Shown here: positions 35,371 through 46,782 of the stretch, in pieces | Layout: each line of letters opens with the position of its first letter | Numbering within the stretch: position 1 is the first letter of the stretch | Source: Augochlora pura | Taxonomy: Eukaryota; Arthropoda; Insecta; Hymenoptera; Halictidae | Reading direction: 5' to 3' | Length of the DNA stretch: 64,000 bases | NCBI RefSeq assembly: GCF_028453695.1 | Contig: NC_135777.1 | Coordinates: 2,852,001 to 2,916,000, forward strand | The notes under the pieces: generated by a model | Database searches by the model: none | Told to the model about the DNA's origin: nothing | The model's input: the letters and a program-made list of their open reading frames with translations, nothing else | Position numbers and translations under genes: made by a program

Positions 35371-35996
35371 CTAAATTTAATAAGTAAACTTTGATATACG
35401 CATCTACGCAGTAAAGAAACTCCTACGTCATCAACTCCATGTTTGATTATAGATAATAGCACCCCACGCGTCAACATAAATACCGACGCGATTTTTAGGG
35501 GGTCCCTCATGCCACAGCAGTCCTATTAAATAAAGGAAACTCCAATTTTCATTTCGGCATAGCTGGTCGTCGATCTTCGTCCATGTTCACTGTCCCGTGA
35601 ACCACGTTCGAATGGGGCTCGAAGCCACCGTGAATATTTCAGTAGTGTTAGCGTTCCTGCGGAGAACGTGACTTCGTACTGTTTGTTTAATCCGCCCGAC
35701 AGTGCCTTATACAACTTTAAATAACTTCCGCGCCAACTTTTTCCCGACGGAACGAATTCCCTTGGAACCGATCGTCTGATTATATCCGGGCGTAGGAACC
35801 ACCATTAATTACAAGTTGGACGATGTAGGAACATCTGCCAAGTATCATTCTCTCCGGCGGGCGACGTATGCAAAATTCAAATTCACGTCGAGCATGCTCA
35901 TCGGAAAATCCATACTCCCGCAGCTGTAATGAATCCTTACACGGCGGAAGAGGGCTGGAAAAAATAATTAACCACTCAGCTGCGACGATATATTAG

Positions 35997-36830
35997 GGTG
36001 TCCCATAAGTTTCGTCCTTTTCCCTGATGCGAAATCAATAGACGATATTTGGACCGTTTATTTTGAAAGTGGGGTAAGTCCGTTTTTGAACAAATGAGAG
36101 ATATCACGTAATTCGTGCTTAATTTAATGTGAATTTTTTATGTACAACTAGTTCGTGTTTAATTTCTTAAAAAATTCCCATGTTTTGTACAATTTATAAT
36201 TGGTCGGTAAATGAAATTGCATAATCATCGATTATGAAAGTGGTGTAAGTCCAATTGACAGAGGTAGGTGACTTTGCAGATGGTTGCCGATCAGTAACCT
36301 GTTATTTTACATTTGTTTTATATTACGTGTCGTATTACGTGTCAACATGTCAAGTTCATTTTACATGAAATAGTCTATGACGACAAGATTAGAATAAAGC
36401 TGAATAGAGTCAAATAGAGTGTATCAGAGTAGAGTAGAGCAGAGCAGAGTAGAGTGGAATGGAGCAGAATAGAGTGGTATAGAGTAAAATAAAGTTGAAT
36501 AGAGTGAAATAGAGTGTATCAGAGTAGAGTAGAGCAGAGTAGAGTGGAATGGAGTGGAATAATATAGAACAGAGTTGAATAGAGTGTAAAAGAATAGAAG
36601 GGAGTGTAATAGAGTAGAATTGCTTGGAATAGAGTAAAATATAATGTAGAGTTGAGTAGAGTAGAGTAGAGTAGAGTTGAATAGAGTAAGATATAATGTA
36701 GGATAGAGCAGAATAGAGCGTAACAGATTCGAATAAAGCAGAATATAGTGTAGCAGATTAGAATAGAGCAGAATAGAGCAGAAGAAAGTCGAACAGGGTC
36801 GAATAATATAGAGCAGAATAGATGCCGATT
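35997..36830. mobile_element. Mariner-type end followed by TAGAGT satellite (one-ended)
   Basis: TTAGGGTGTCCCATAAGTTT at about 35993-36012 matches the left end at 24959. About 350 bp of AT-rich sequence follows, with GAAAGTGGGGTAAGTCC (36065) and GAAAGTGGTGTAAGTCC (36234) repeated. A TAGAGT satellite then runs to 36830. No matching right end was found, so the right boundary is only the end of the satellite. Confidence 0.5.
36390..36830. repeat. TAGAGT satellite, second array
   Basis: The basic unit resembles that at 25150 (GAATAGAGT). A block AATAGAGTGTATCAGAGTAG recurs about 95 bp apart (about 36414 and 36509), close to the 97-105 bp spacing of the first array. Confidence 0.85.
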
Positions 36831-37479
36831 TTATACATCTATAATTCATATTTTCACCTAATTTTTACCTAAATCGTAGGAGAACTATTTTCGTTGTAAA
36901 ATGTAAAATTGAAGATGTACGTAGCTAAGAAGTTAATAAAACCGGTTCTCTCGTCCCGTGTTACTTTTCGTTACATCCTCCCTCTCTCTCCATTTTCATT
37001 GACTATCACCTAACGATACCTCCTACTCTCGATGCTTCACAAGTTTTACAAATTTCACAAGTTACCGTCCACGCGACCGAGTTCCCGTTGGGATCCCGGA
37101 AGGAAAATCGCCCGGAAACGAGCTCTAAGAAGTTCTGCCCGCAGGGGGCGTGGTTATTGTTTCCGTTTAAAGCGCCGCTATTCCGATAATTTATTCAAAT
37201 CATGTAGAGTAAACGGGGCCGGGAGCACATTGAAGTATTACGGAATCGCCTACCGCGAATAAACTGCGGAACGTTTCAGGATGCAGCGTTCTACCTCCGT
37301 TTTCCTGGCTCTCGCTTTTCTTAAAAGAGTGTCCGATCAATTATTCCCCGAGGATAAACAACGTTGCGAGGAAGAAAAAAGATCAGTAATGATCGCGCGA
37401 CGCGGCAATGGAATTACTAAAACCAAAAGCGTAAATTACTTTTTTAATAATTTTAGATTCCGGAATTTTTCGAATAATG

Positions 37480-37680
37480 CTCGCTGAAAAATGCTGCTGA
37501 AAAGTACTCGCTAAAAAAATGCTAGCGAAAAATTCCCACTGGGAAAATGTTCACCGAAAAACTGGAAAAATGCTCACTTAAATAATGATCACTAGAAAAA
37601 AACTACTAAAAAATGCACACTGAAAAAATGCTACCGGGGAAAAGCTTGCTGGAAAAATGCTCGCAATAGCGAAAAATTGT
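37480..37680. repeat. Degenerate minisatellite (GCTCACTGAAAAAT type)
   Basis: About a dozen drifting units of about 15-18 bp around CTCGCTGAAAAATG. Confidence 0.7.
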
Positions 37681-38124
37681 TCATTCGTTCTCTCGCCTCT
37701 ATTTTAATGTTGCTTCCATATTATGCTATATATTAACTGTAAAATAAAAGGAGAGCACCGCGAGGCGAAGATCGCGGGAGATAAAATTAATCGACGGTCG
37801 ATACTGCTTGAATTTCATAATCCGCGCAAGTATTTCGATGCCACGTGCTCCGAGCATCGATTATGGCGCGGCGCGTCTCATCTCCGGGGGTTGAGTCACC
37901 CCCATCGATCATCGCCTTCCAAATCTAATTCCACCCCAGAAGGAAGACTCTCGACGGGGACGGAAGATTTCTCAATTAACTTCTTATTGCCAGGCCGAAT
38001 TCGATTCGTTCCCTAGAACATCCTCTTCCTTACTGACCACGTGCGTCCACTCGGAAACCAATGATATCATTAATGTCCGAATAATTATCGTGGCCAATTA
38101 AAGCTACTTGTTTTCGTTTCCATT

Positions 38125-38224
38125 NNNNNNNNNNNNNNNNNNNNNNNNNNNNNNNNNNNNNNNNNNNNNNNNNNNNNNNNNNNNNNNNNNNNNNNNNNNN
38201 NNNNNNNNNNNNNNNNNNNNNNNN
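38125..38224. other. Assembly gap (100 N)
   Basis: Exactly 100 N, the usual placeholder for a gap of unknown size. It lies 89 bp on the intron side of the donor of the exon at 38314-38678. Confidence 0.98.
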
Positions 38225-38313
38225 TGCAGATCGCAAAGGCATGCAACTAAGGGTGCAATCGGGATTGAAAAATCAGCATGGGTGAAAGAGACGAAAGAAA
38301 TTGTAAATCTTAC

Positions 38314-38678
38314 GGTTGTGGTATCGATGAGGCTCTGTGTCCTGGTGACTTTCGTCGACAGGGTATTAAAGTCGCTCCTCGGCGGTGTTTCGGCGAGGCA
38401 TTCGTCCTCCGCCAAAGAGACCAAACTGTTATACCATTGCGCGCTGCCGCCGCGAGACGGTTTCGACGGCTCGTGCAGCCGGTTCAAGTCTTTGCTGAAG
38501 CTCAGGCTTCGCTTAATCGGCTGTAGGCCGCGGTTTATCGCTGCCGGTAACTCGGCGGCACTGCCTCTTATCAGCGACCCGATTTTCCAACGGAACGACG
38601 ACTTGCGCTCGAATTTCCCGCTCTTCTTCCTGGCCGCCTCGGCGTCTACCACGGGATTCGAAGCGTCCTCCGAGTTTT
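38314..38678 (-). CDS. Coding exon of an unrecognised basic/serine-rich protein
   Basis: Minus-strand exon with acceptor TTCGTTCCAG at 38679 and donor ACC|GTAAGA at 38314/38313. With one base carried in it is open for 122 codons and ends in phase 0. It contains KSSFRWKIGSLIRG, INRGLQPIKRSLSFSKDLNR, QWYNSLVSLAEDE and TKVTRTQSLIDTT. The mix of basic, Ser-rich and short hydrophobic motifs looks like a cytoplasmic scaffold or regulator, but I cannot name the family. The downstream exon is not identified and the assembly gap follows closely. An alternative in-frame acceptor (CGGAG|GAC) would take a phase-0 upstream exon. Confidence 0.65.
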
Positions 38679-39185
38679 CTGGAACGAATGCACCGTTATA
38701 AATTCATCCATACAGAAAGCAATCGAGACAAAATAATGAGTACAGTATTTCGAATATAATAAACATGGAAGAACGTCTGGTGCAAACGAGATATGCATCG
38801 AACAAATGCAAAATATACTCGAATACTCGAAGAAATTTGAAATAATTCAGAGTATTCCCTCTCTATATATAAAAAGCTCTGTATTATGAATTTAGATACG
38901 ATATTATGAATTATTCCACGGAAAGGTAGCCAACGAAAAAGAGCGAACTGGACTACCGTTCTCCAAGGACTCCGGTAGATAGGGAATACTGCAACGTGCA
39001 CGCCACCCCCACCGATTCCGAACAATTCCCTTTGCACCATACGTGCCGATCGAGATATTGTTTCAACAGATCATTGTTTCCCATTATCCGGAACAGCGAG
39101 TTCGCACAAAAGTTTTGCACAACGTTGCACAGTCGGGAATGATCTCGTCTACGATTGTTGTACCTGGCTCGTCGTTGGACTTTAC

Positions 39186-39308
39186 AGGGTGGTGGTGTTG
39201 CTGCTTGGTCGGCTTTACCGTCTTCGCGTTACGGCCGGGGGCTTTCTGGCTGGCAGTCTTCGGCGACTTTTTCGTCGCCCTCTTCTCGTCCTTCTTCAAC
39301 GTTGTCAT
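39186..39308 (-). CDS. Candidate first coding exon (41 codons)
   Basis: ATG at 39308-39306, then a Lys/Thr/Ala-rich stretch (MTTLKKDEKRATKKSPKTAS) and a histidine run ending HHHP at a CCT|GTAAAG donor, phase 0. It lies 0.5 kb upstream of the exon at 38314-38678 on the same strand. A direct phase-0 join to the main acceptor of that exon hits a stop, so either the minor acceptor is used or another exon intervenes. Confidence 0.35.
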
Positions 39309-40258
39309 CGTGCCAAGCCCCTGGACCGGCGCAGGCAGCACCGGCGTCGTGGCGAACACGGCAAAGGCAACGTAACGGGAAAAAACGAAGGATAAAACAA
39401 TCGGGGGGTGGGAGGGTCGGGAGAGGCAAAGGTTGAGCGCATCAGCCAGAAAAGACAGACGGATCCTCGGGGCGTGACGACGAATCCTCGGTCCACTTCA
39501 GCGGGAAGGAATTGGCCACATTTCACCGGGGTCAGCGCCGCGAGACAAACGAGCCGGCGTTTCACGTGTAACGCCAATCACGCGAACAGTTTAAAGCACT
39601 GCGGATGGACCCTCGATAACCGGCGAGGCCGCGGGCGCATTACGCGGATAACGCGTTCAAGTGAACAATTAAACCGCTCTCTCTATCTCTCTCTATCCCT
39701 CTATCTCTCTCTTTCTATTTCTGTCTCCGTCGAACAATCCGCTGGTTACTGCGAATTTCGCGGCACAGCCTCGTCCAATCACCACGATTGTCCGCGTTAC
39801 GAAACGCCGAAATGTTTCACACGCGTGTCGAGCGTCGAAACGCTCTGCTATTCGAACTATGATCGCTATGCCATACGCGGGATCATCCTCTTTCCGCCGA
39901 TTAATGGCTGTTTGTTAGCCGAAGATGCGGCTCGGTGATTTATCGGTGCCCGACCGGTGGCCTGGAATTTCATTCGCCGCTTGTGAATCGAGTACCGAAT
40001 GGCTCCGCTTCGCCTAACTAAGACAGGGGGTCGGTGACTGTCGAAAAGTATAGCAAAGTTGCCGCCGATTTTTCCCGTGCTACTGTTTGGTCGATATTTA
40101 TGCTCGTTCTGCAAGCTTGGTTTGCCATCGATTTGGTCTATCGTCTTCGGTTCAGTGTGAAAAATACTCTTCGTTCGGTAACATTCGCGATCTCGTGGCT
40201 CGATTAATGTAGGCACGTAAGAAGAATACGTGAAATTGTGATTCTCGCCGTCGAAAAT
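39309..40258. other. GC-rich flank with CT microsatellite
   Basis: Probably upstream of, or intronic to, the minus-strand exons. A (CTCTCTAT)-type pyrimidine run lies at about 39676-39725. Open frames here show no domains. Confidence 0.35.
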
Positions 40259-40625
40259 CGACGATATATTAATTTGAATATTGATGTATGTATTTATATA
40301 TAAATATTTAGATCTCTCTCTATATAAATATTAATCTATATATTAATTTAAATATTAATGTGTAGATTAATCCATATATGAATCTGTGTATTAATCTAAA
40401 TATTAATTTGAATATTGATGTATGTATTTATATACAAATATTTAGATCTCTCTCTATATAAATATTAATCTATATATTAATTTAAATATTAATGTGTAGA
40501 TTAATCCATATATGAATCTGTGTATTAATCTAAATATTAATCTGTATATTAATATATCTAAATAATATATCTATACAATACACCCATGTACTAATCTGTA
40601 CATTAATGTATCAATAATATACAAA
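40259..40625. repeat. AT-rich block with a 134-bp direct duplication
   Basis: The segment beginning AATTTGAATATTGATGTATG at 40271 recurs at 40405 with a visible difference in the run after TATTTATATA. Both copies contain AGATCTCTCTCTATATAAAT. The rest is ATTAATCT-type simple sequence. Confidence 0.85.
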
Positions 40626-43600
40626 TCCGCGTTCGATAGAATTCCTCTAGTTTTTGATCGCGCCGCTACGCGTTTCGAGAACGCTCGGCATTGCTGTGCA
40701 CCTAGAAACGCACTCCACCTGTATCGGTCTGTTTTTTCTGCTTATCGCGGTTTCGTTATCATTGCGACATAATTAGCAATATCGACGTTATCGCGCGGAA
40801 TCGTAGACTGGCGTTTGCCCGTCGCGTCGCACGAAAATTCGTACTCCAGCCCGACGTTCTTCTAAACCGCGACGACTAAATAAGCGAAACAGCGACGCGA
40901 TACGTCCGTAATCGTCCCGATAACGTCGAATATGTCGCTCGTACGGGGAACACGGCCGAAGAATATTTATTGTTCCGCTACGTCATCGGCAATTAACGCT
41001 ATCGTAAAAGCGGCAGCGTATCGGCGAGCTATCGGGAATTTACGGGAAATGCAGCGACTTGCAGTACGTTTCCACATTGATGGAGCCATAAAACTGCGAA
41101 ATCGACAAATTGGGATCGTAAATCCCGTGGAAACTGTATCTCCTAATTGTCACCGGCTCTCGGCCGAATAAAACGGAGGAGGGTTTTTATTAAGCTGTTG
41201 ACAATCCCGGACGGATTCAATTTGGCGTCGCGACTTGGCCCGATTGAAATCGAACCGCGGAATCGACTCCGTCATCTACGGACGGCGAAACAACCGAGAA
41301 ATAAAAATCCTAGCGACGCGACGGCGGGTTTGATAGCGCGGCGAGCGAGAATTAAAGGTGACGACGTCGCCGCGCCGCGAACTGCAAAGAAATTTATTTT
41401 CTATCGTGGGCCGACGAGGGCGGCCGGGTCACAGTAGCTGTTGAAACAGTTTAAGCATCGTCCACGATTGTAGACCTCGGGACACGCGCTAGTTAAATCG
41501 ATGCAACATGGGCCACGTAACGCGTTGCCACGTTCGTGAATGCGCCGATAAGGTTCGCTTCAAGGTGGCGCGAAGTTCAGCCGATTACAGCCGGAAAGCA
41601 TCTGGAAAACTATTGTCGTCGATAAGCCGTGGAAAATATCGGGGACGGTCTCGCGCGGTGCCGCTCGTTTCGACCGACGAATCGGCCATACGTTTTCCGA
41701 CTCCATGATTCCGCGGCCACGTGACCGGGCCGCGTGTTCACGGTGCCGCAGATCGGCGCACCTGAGACACCGCGGGCAATCGCCTGATAGCGCTGCCACG
41801 AAATAATCGTGGCAAAGACTACGGGCTCGCGTTGCTGACTAATCTTGTTTCGATGCTAACGGCGAGCTTCTAAGGCGGCCGCTACACGGACGCTACCGGG
41901 TAGACAATTTGCTGATGACGAAGCCGACCGAGTAGCTCGAATTTTTGTTGGTCCACTGTTTCAAAGGCTATCAGGAGAGATAGTATCTACATCGATAGAT
42001 ACAGAAAGAAAATATGATCGATGAATTTTCAACCTTGGAACAACCCCCTTGCATTTTTCGATGTTAGTGACATGACGGAGTTGCGACTCGAAATAAAATC
42101 TCAATAATCGAAATATTATTTATGATTGTCAATATAGAAAATATAAAGTACGGCATGAGGACAAAATAGCCTCAGTATTTTCGCATCTTTTATTTTGTAA
42201 TTATTAACATCGTAAAGTTGCATCTATTATAAAATTATTAAATATATGTCTTTACTCGAGCATATTAAAAATTACGAAAAATATGAATAGATTTTATCTT
42301 GTAATATTCGCGAGACAATTTTTCTCAACTTCTCGGTAGGTTTAGTATAAAAAATGTTATGGGTTCGCTGACGACTCCACAGAGTTATCCTAGAGTTAAA
42401 TGATAACATCGATGCTTTTAATAAAACATCGTTCCAAAGACTTGCAAAACGTCGTCGATCGATAAGAAACTACTCGGAGCGAAAGAAGATGGTCGAGAGA
42501 ACACGCGATTGTCTCTAGACGACATTGGCTATCAAATATAGTCGCAGAGTAAATTATGATATAGCAATTTATCACTCGGTGCCCGGTCGTACACGTCGAC
42601 AGCGTACGTTTTTAACAAATTCGCACAGTAGCTACGGTAGCAAATTCGGCGGAGGACTTAACGAAGAGATAAGGAAACCGGGGACAAAATATTCGAAACT
42701 GTTACCAGCTGGTTATCGTTTCAAGGACTATCGGATCGCGTAGAGAATATAGCCCGTGGTCTCGGGCAAGCAATCGTAAAATCGCCTTTAGGCGAAGCCG
42801 TTAGCTAGAGCCACACGGTACGGTGCCGAGCACAACGCGGCGATTTGTCACTCTCGCGCTCTATGATTTCGCCGCTTGATTTTCCTCGTCCTTGCAGCAT
42901 CGAGCGTCCGCGGAAGGACGTGTCGATCGATCGGATCCACGACGGCGTCGCTCGTCCATGGTACGCGAAGGTATCGTAGCCGCTCGGAACAGATAGATCC
43001 GGGCTGGGTCCACTTATCCGCGGCACACTTTCACGTGGCTTATCAGCGGCGCGAGATAAGCCCGCGGGAACTATTGCACGAGTTCGCCCGTCGAATCGAC
43101 GTCGGAGCACTACGGAGCCCGGACTATAGCACTGTAGCGAGGATCCGATCGGATCCGGCACGATTTTTTGATCGTATGCACGCACACGCACACCCGCGCA
43201 CAGTGAGACGCGAGCGGGTCCGATGATCGTCGACGATAACGGGCGGGCTTTATCGGGCCTGCGGTGGCATGGTATTCTCTTCTGCTCGGTAGCGTCGATC
43301 GGCGGCACCCGCGCGGCGCGTAACACGAGCGCGAAAATCGCAGACGCGTAGCCGAGAAATTAAGAAGACAGGTGAGACGAGGTAAGCGTTTCGCTGCTGG
43401 CAGCTGGTGGGGGACCCGCGTCGGACAGAGACAGCTGCTCGTTGGATAGAGCGGAACGATCGGGAAAGAGAACCGCGTCGATCGGCGAAGGAAAAATGTG
43501 TTGCTTCAGTGGTGCTCAATTAAACGGGCGTGCACGACTACGATTCCGAGGGATTTTCCCGATCGCCGCGTCGGGTCCGCGTCTCGCGATCGTCTCCGAC

Positions 43601-43740
43601 CGCGGCGATCGTCTCTCGATAATCTCGGAGATATATATCATGACATTCCCGGTAATCTCGAGAACAGATAGCGAATTGGACGTATTTAAAATCGAAACGT
43701 GTTCGCGGAGAGGCAGTCGGTTCGACGAACCTCGGGGAAT
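40626..43740. other. GC-rich non-coding stretch
   Basis: Many overlapping open frames on both strands, none with domains. 42.0-42.4 kb is AT-rich. A CA-type run lies near 43180-43200. It may be intron or promoter DNA of the minus-strand exons. Confidence 0.3.
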
Positions 43741-43952
43741 CGTTAAATGTTTGTTGAAATCATTCGATGGAGTAACTGCCAGGTGGTGTCGGACTTCGAT
43801 TTATTAATCGTTTGCCGAAGTCTCCCGATGAAAACAGCTTCCACGCGGCTGGACTTCGACTCTCGCCTGTTGAAATCCGCCGATGAAACAACACCTACCT
43901 GGCCGGACTTTGATTTATTAAATGTTTGTTGAAATCTTTCAATGGAATAACA
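43741..43952. repeat. Degenerate tandem repeat, about 60-bp unit
   Basis: About three and a half units sharing GTTTGTTGAAATC, CGATGAAA, a GGACTTCGATTTATTAA-type block and CTGGCCGGACTT variants. Confidence 0.7.
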
Positions 43953-44567
43953 TCGTTTAAACGGTCGGCCGTCGTCGGCGTCTCCTTTCAAGATTTTATG
44001 GAATGCCACCGCGTGTTTGCAATATTTCTACTAGGAAATTGATAAGACGGCCACTCGAGAGATACCGCGGAAAGTTATGGTACCAATGCAGCGAGAGACT
44101 GTTATAAATTGTCGTCGGTCTGTATTCACGCCGGCAGGGAGAACAGGCCGACCCGTTCGACAGTCGGATATACACCCGACAAAATGATCGTCGAACGCAG
44201 CGAAACGCCCCGCGTAATGGCTGTTTTACGACCTAATGCGCGAATTAATGTTTCACGAGTGACTCGCGTCGCGCGGACCCTGTGTTATTTAGATATTCGA
44301 ACGTCTGCTACACTCGTATCCGTTAATGGTAGCTAATGCTGCGGGGGACAAGATAATCGAACGCGGGCAACGAGACGCGACCTACCCAGGCCACTACCTT
44401 GAAAAATCTGGAACGCGCCAGCGGATTTGTAATTGTTAACACACGGATAAATCGCGACGCAAAGAACCGAATATTCTGACGAGTCTGACAATGCTCGGGT
44501 AAAAAATGGCGGAGAAGACCGAGGAGATCGGCGGGTTCGTCTACGGACGTCGCACAACAGCACTTAC

Positions 44568-44612
44568 CGCGAACATGACCAGCAGCAGCAAGGTCTCTAG
44601 CGAATCGGTCAT
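44568..44612 (-). CDS. Candidate 15-codon first exon with hydrophobic start
   Basis: ATG at 44612-44610 encodes MTDSLETLLLLVMFA and ends in phase 0 at a consensus GCG|GTAAGTGCT donor. The leucine-rich stretch could begin a signal peptide or membrane segment. It is too short to be sure and no downstream partner is proven. Confidence 0.22.
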
Positions 44613-45569
44613 AAGTCGGTATATAACGGTAGTCGCAGCACCGAAGCCGATTCATTCGACCGGCCGATATGTGTTCACGGTTGCCGGAAGCGGCATGCGA
44701 CATTACTCTGCGAGTCGCGATAAGGTTTACGACGCGGCCCGTACAGGGAACCCGGCTGGTCGCCGGAACGCATCGTACAGCACACGTGTGAAAATGTCGA
44801 TACGAATTGTCTATTTCTAGGTCGCGAAAGTAAGCGGATCGATACCCGCGCCTCGTATGTAAGGAAGCGGGACTGGTGAACTCTTGCCGCGCAACCTTTC
44901 GCAGCTCGGCCCACGGAAGATTCGGCGAATGCGTACGGCCGGTGCCCGTTCCGGGTTTGGGTACCGTGCAATTTCCGGCATTTGCATGCGGCCTCGGCAA
45001 ACGGATTCGCCGCCGCGAATCGCTGCCATTCGCCGCTAAATCGGTCGAGCGGATCGTGCTGCCTACTAGGCGAGTTTCGTACGTTTCCTTGACATCCTTC
45101 GGCCAGTTAAGGACTCGCTCAGGTGTCCGCCAAAGAGTCCGCGTGAATCGCCGTTTCCTCCGAACCGTTCCCAAGCAATCGATAAACGTTTAACCTAAAT
45201 TTATTCGGTTCCCTGCCATCGCCTGATTTCGCAAGTCGGCCCCGGAGACCGTTCCTTCCTGCTCGGATAGCTTCGATCGGGGACACCTTTTACTGGCCCC
45301 TGACTCATAGATCCTTTCGTGGCTCGCGCCTCTTAATCCTACGAAGGCTTCCGAGATCCGTAGTTTCGAAGTACTTTGTTCACAGTCTGGAATTGTTCTG
45401 AGGAGTAGGCGTTGTCACTTCGTGGCTGCTAGACCGCGAGAACCTTGGTGTCTTCGATCTCGAAACCGTAGGGACTCTTGGAATAATTTGTTGGTTTTCC
45501 CAGTTCCAACATTTATTGATTCTTACATTAAATACGTGATGTTCTGTCGTCATTTTCGTAACTCATGGA

Positions 45570-46020
45570 TCGGAAGACTTTTGATATTTTTCATCTTATT
45601 ACCATTTCCAAAGCATTTTGAAGTCCCTTTCTTCTATGTATTAGGTGTTTCGGTTAATTATGTCGATTTTGCTCTCGTTCGAGCGTTTATTTCCATGATA
45701 AAATAACAAAACTTAATAATTAAAGTATTGTTTACTAAACAACTGGACGCCAAACACCGCCCTCTCGACAATAGCATCATCGCTCAGGAGCTAGATTGCC
45801 TCTTGGACAGCAAATCCCGCTTCATGTACAGTTAGAACCGCCCCCTGAGCAAATAAACCACCCTTTAAGTGTTATACCCCGCCCGTTAAATATCTATTAT
45901 AGTCGAAAACATGATAATTGTTTTATCCTAACAGCTTTCATTCTATCGCCGCTATCATCGCTCTTAAATCGCGAGACTTTCGATATCTTTCATCTTATCA
46001 TCACTTCCAAAGCATTCCGC
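45570..46020. repeat. Two-copy repeat about 400 bp apart
   Basis: GACTTTTGATATTTTTCATC, then TTATTACCATTTCCAAAGCATT at 45579-45620. A near match, GACTTTCGATATCTTTCATC then TTATCATCACTTCCAAAGCATT, lies at 45972-46017. No ORF is shared. Confidence 0.5.
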
Positions 46021-46719
46021 CTGAAAGTCTCTTTCCTCTCTATACAGCACTGCTTATCGTCACCCGTGCTCTTAGTTAAACCCTCAACCATTGCAACGCC
46101 ATCACCACCATTTGCAAAAGACCAGTGCAGAGATGTCTACAGCCCGAAGCAAATCGCGGACCAAAGGAGAGTGTTCACTGTTCGAGCGTGGTTCCCAACG
46201 AGTTCAAAGCGGTTTTGTTAAATTTCTCGATGCCCCTCCCCCTTGGCACCGGCGTCGCCCAATTTCTGTTTGACGTTTAATGGCCGAGCATTTTCACGCC
46301 TTCCGGTTCCACGGGCTCGCTGTGCCTGCCGGACCGCTTGTACGAGCAGCGCGAACGAACGCAATCGGCACAGAAACACCCCCGTGTGCCACTTTGAAAT
46401 GTTTCGCCGGCCGCAATGGTAGCTCATTAAAGAGGAGAAGGGAACAAATTGGTGGCATTGTGGGTGGTTCGGTGAATGGCTACCGTGCGGGGGCAGTCGG
46501 TCCGCGATTCGGCGGCGTCTTTATTAAGTCAACAACCGGGCTTTAGAAATTCGTTGCATTTCGACCGGACAGAATGAAAATCCGCGGCACGGTGTTCGCG
46601 GCACCGGGTCATGGTACGCGCCGGATAATGGGGACATTAATTGGCGCTAGGCGCTGCCATTACGCGGCAAATATTTCGTAATCAAGAAGACAATAGGGCA
46701 GACAATACGAAGCACTTAC

Positions 46720-46782
46720 CGCGAGTTCTTGGGCGCGGATTACGTCGTCGAGGCGACGTCTCCCGTGGATCCCGTCGAGCAT
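46720..46782 (-). CDS. Candidate 21-codon first exon
   Basis: ATG at 46782-46780 opens a 21-codon frame (MLDGIHGRRRLDDVIRAQEL plus one) ending in phase 0 at a GCG|GTAAGTGCT donor. The donor context is identical for 12 bases to that of the 44.6-kb candidate. A TGA lies in frame four codons upstream of the ATG. The predicted peptide is charged and helix-like. I do not recognise it. Confidence 0.35.

Noticed and set aside
44323..45174. 283-codon minus-strand ORF
   Set aside because: No domain. The better signal in this stretch is the short exon with a GTAAGT donor in another frame.
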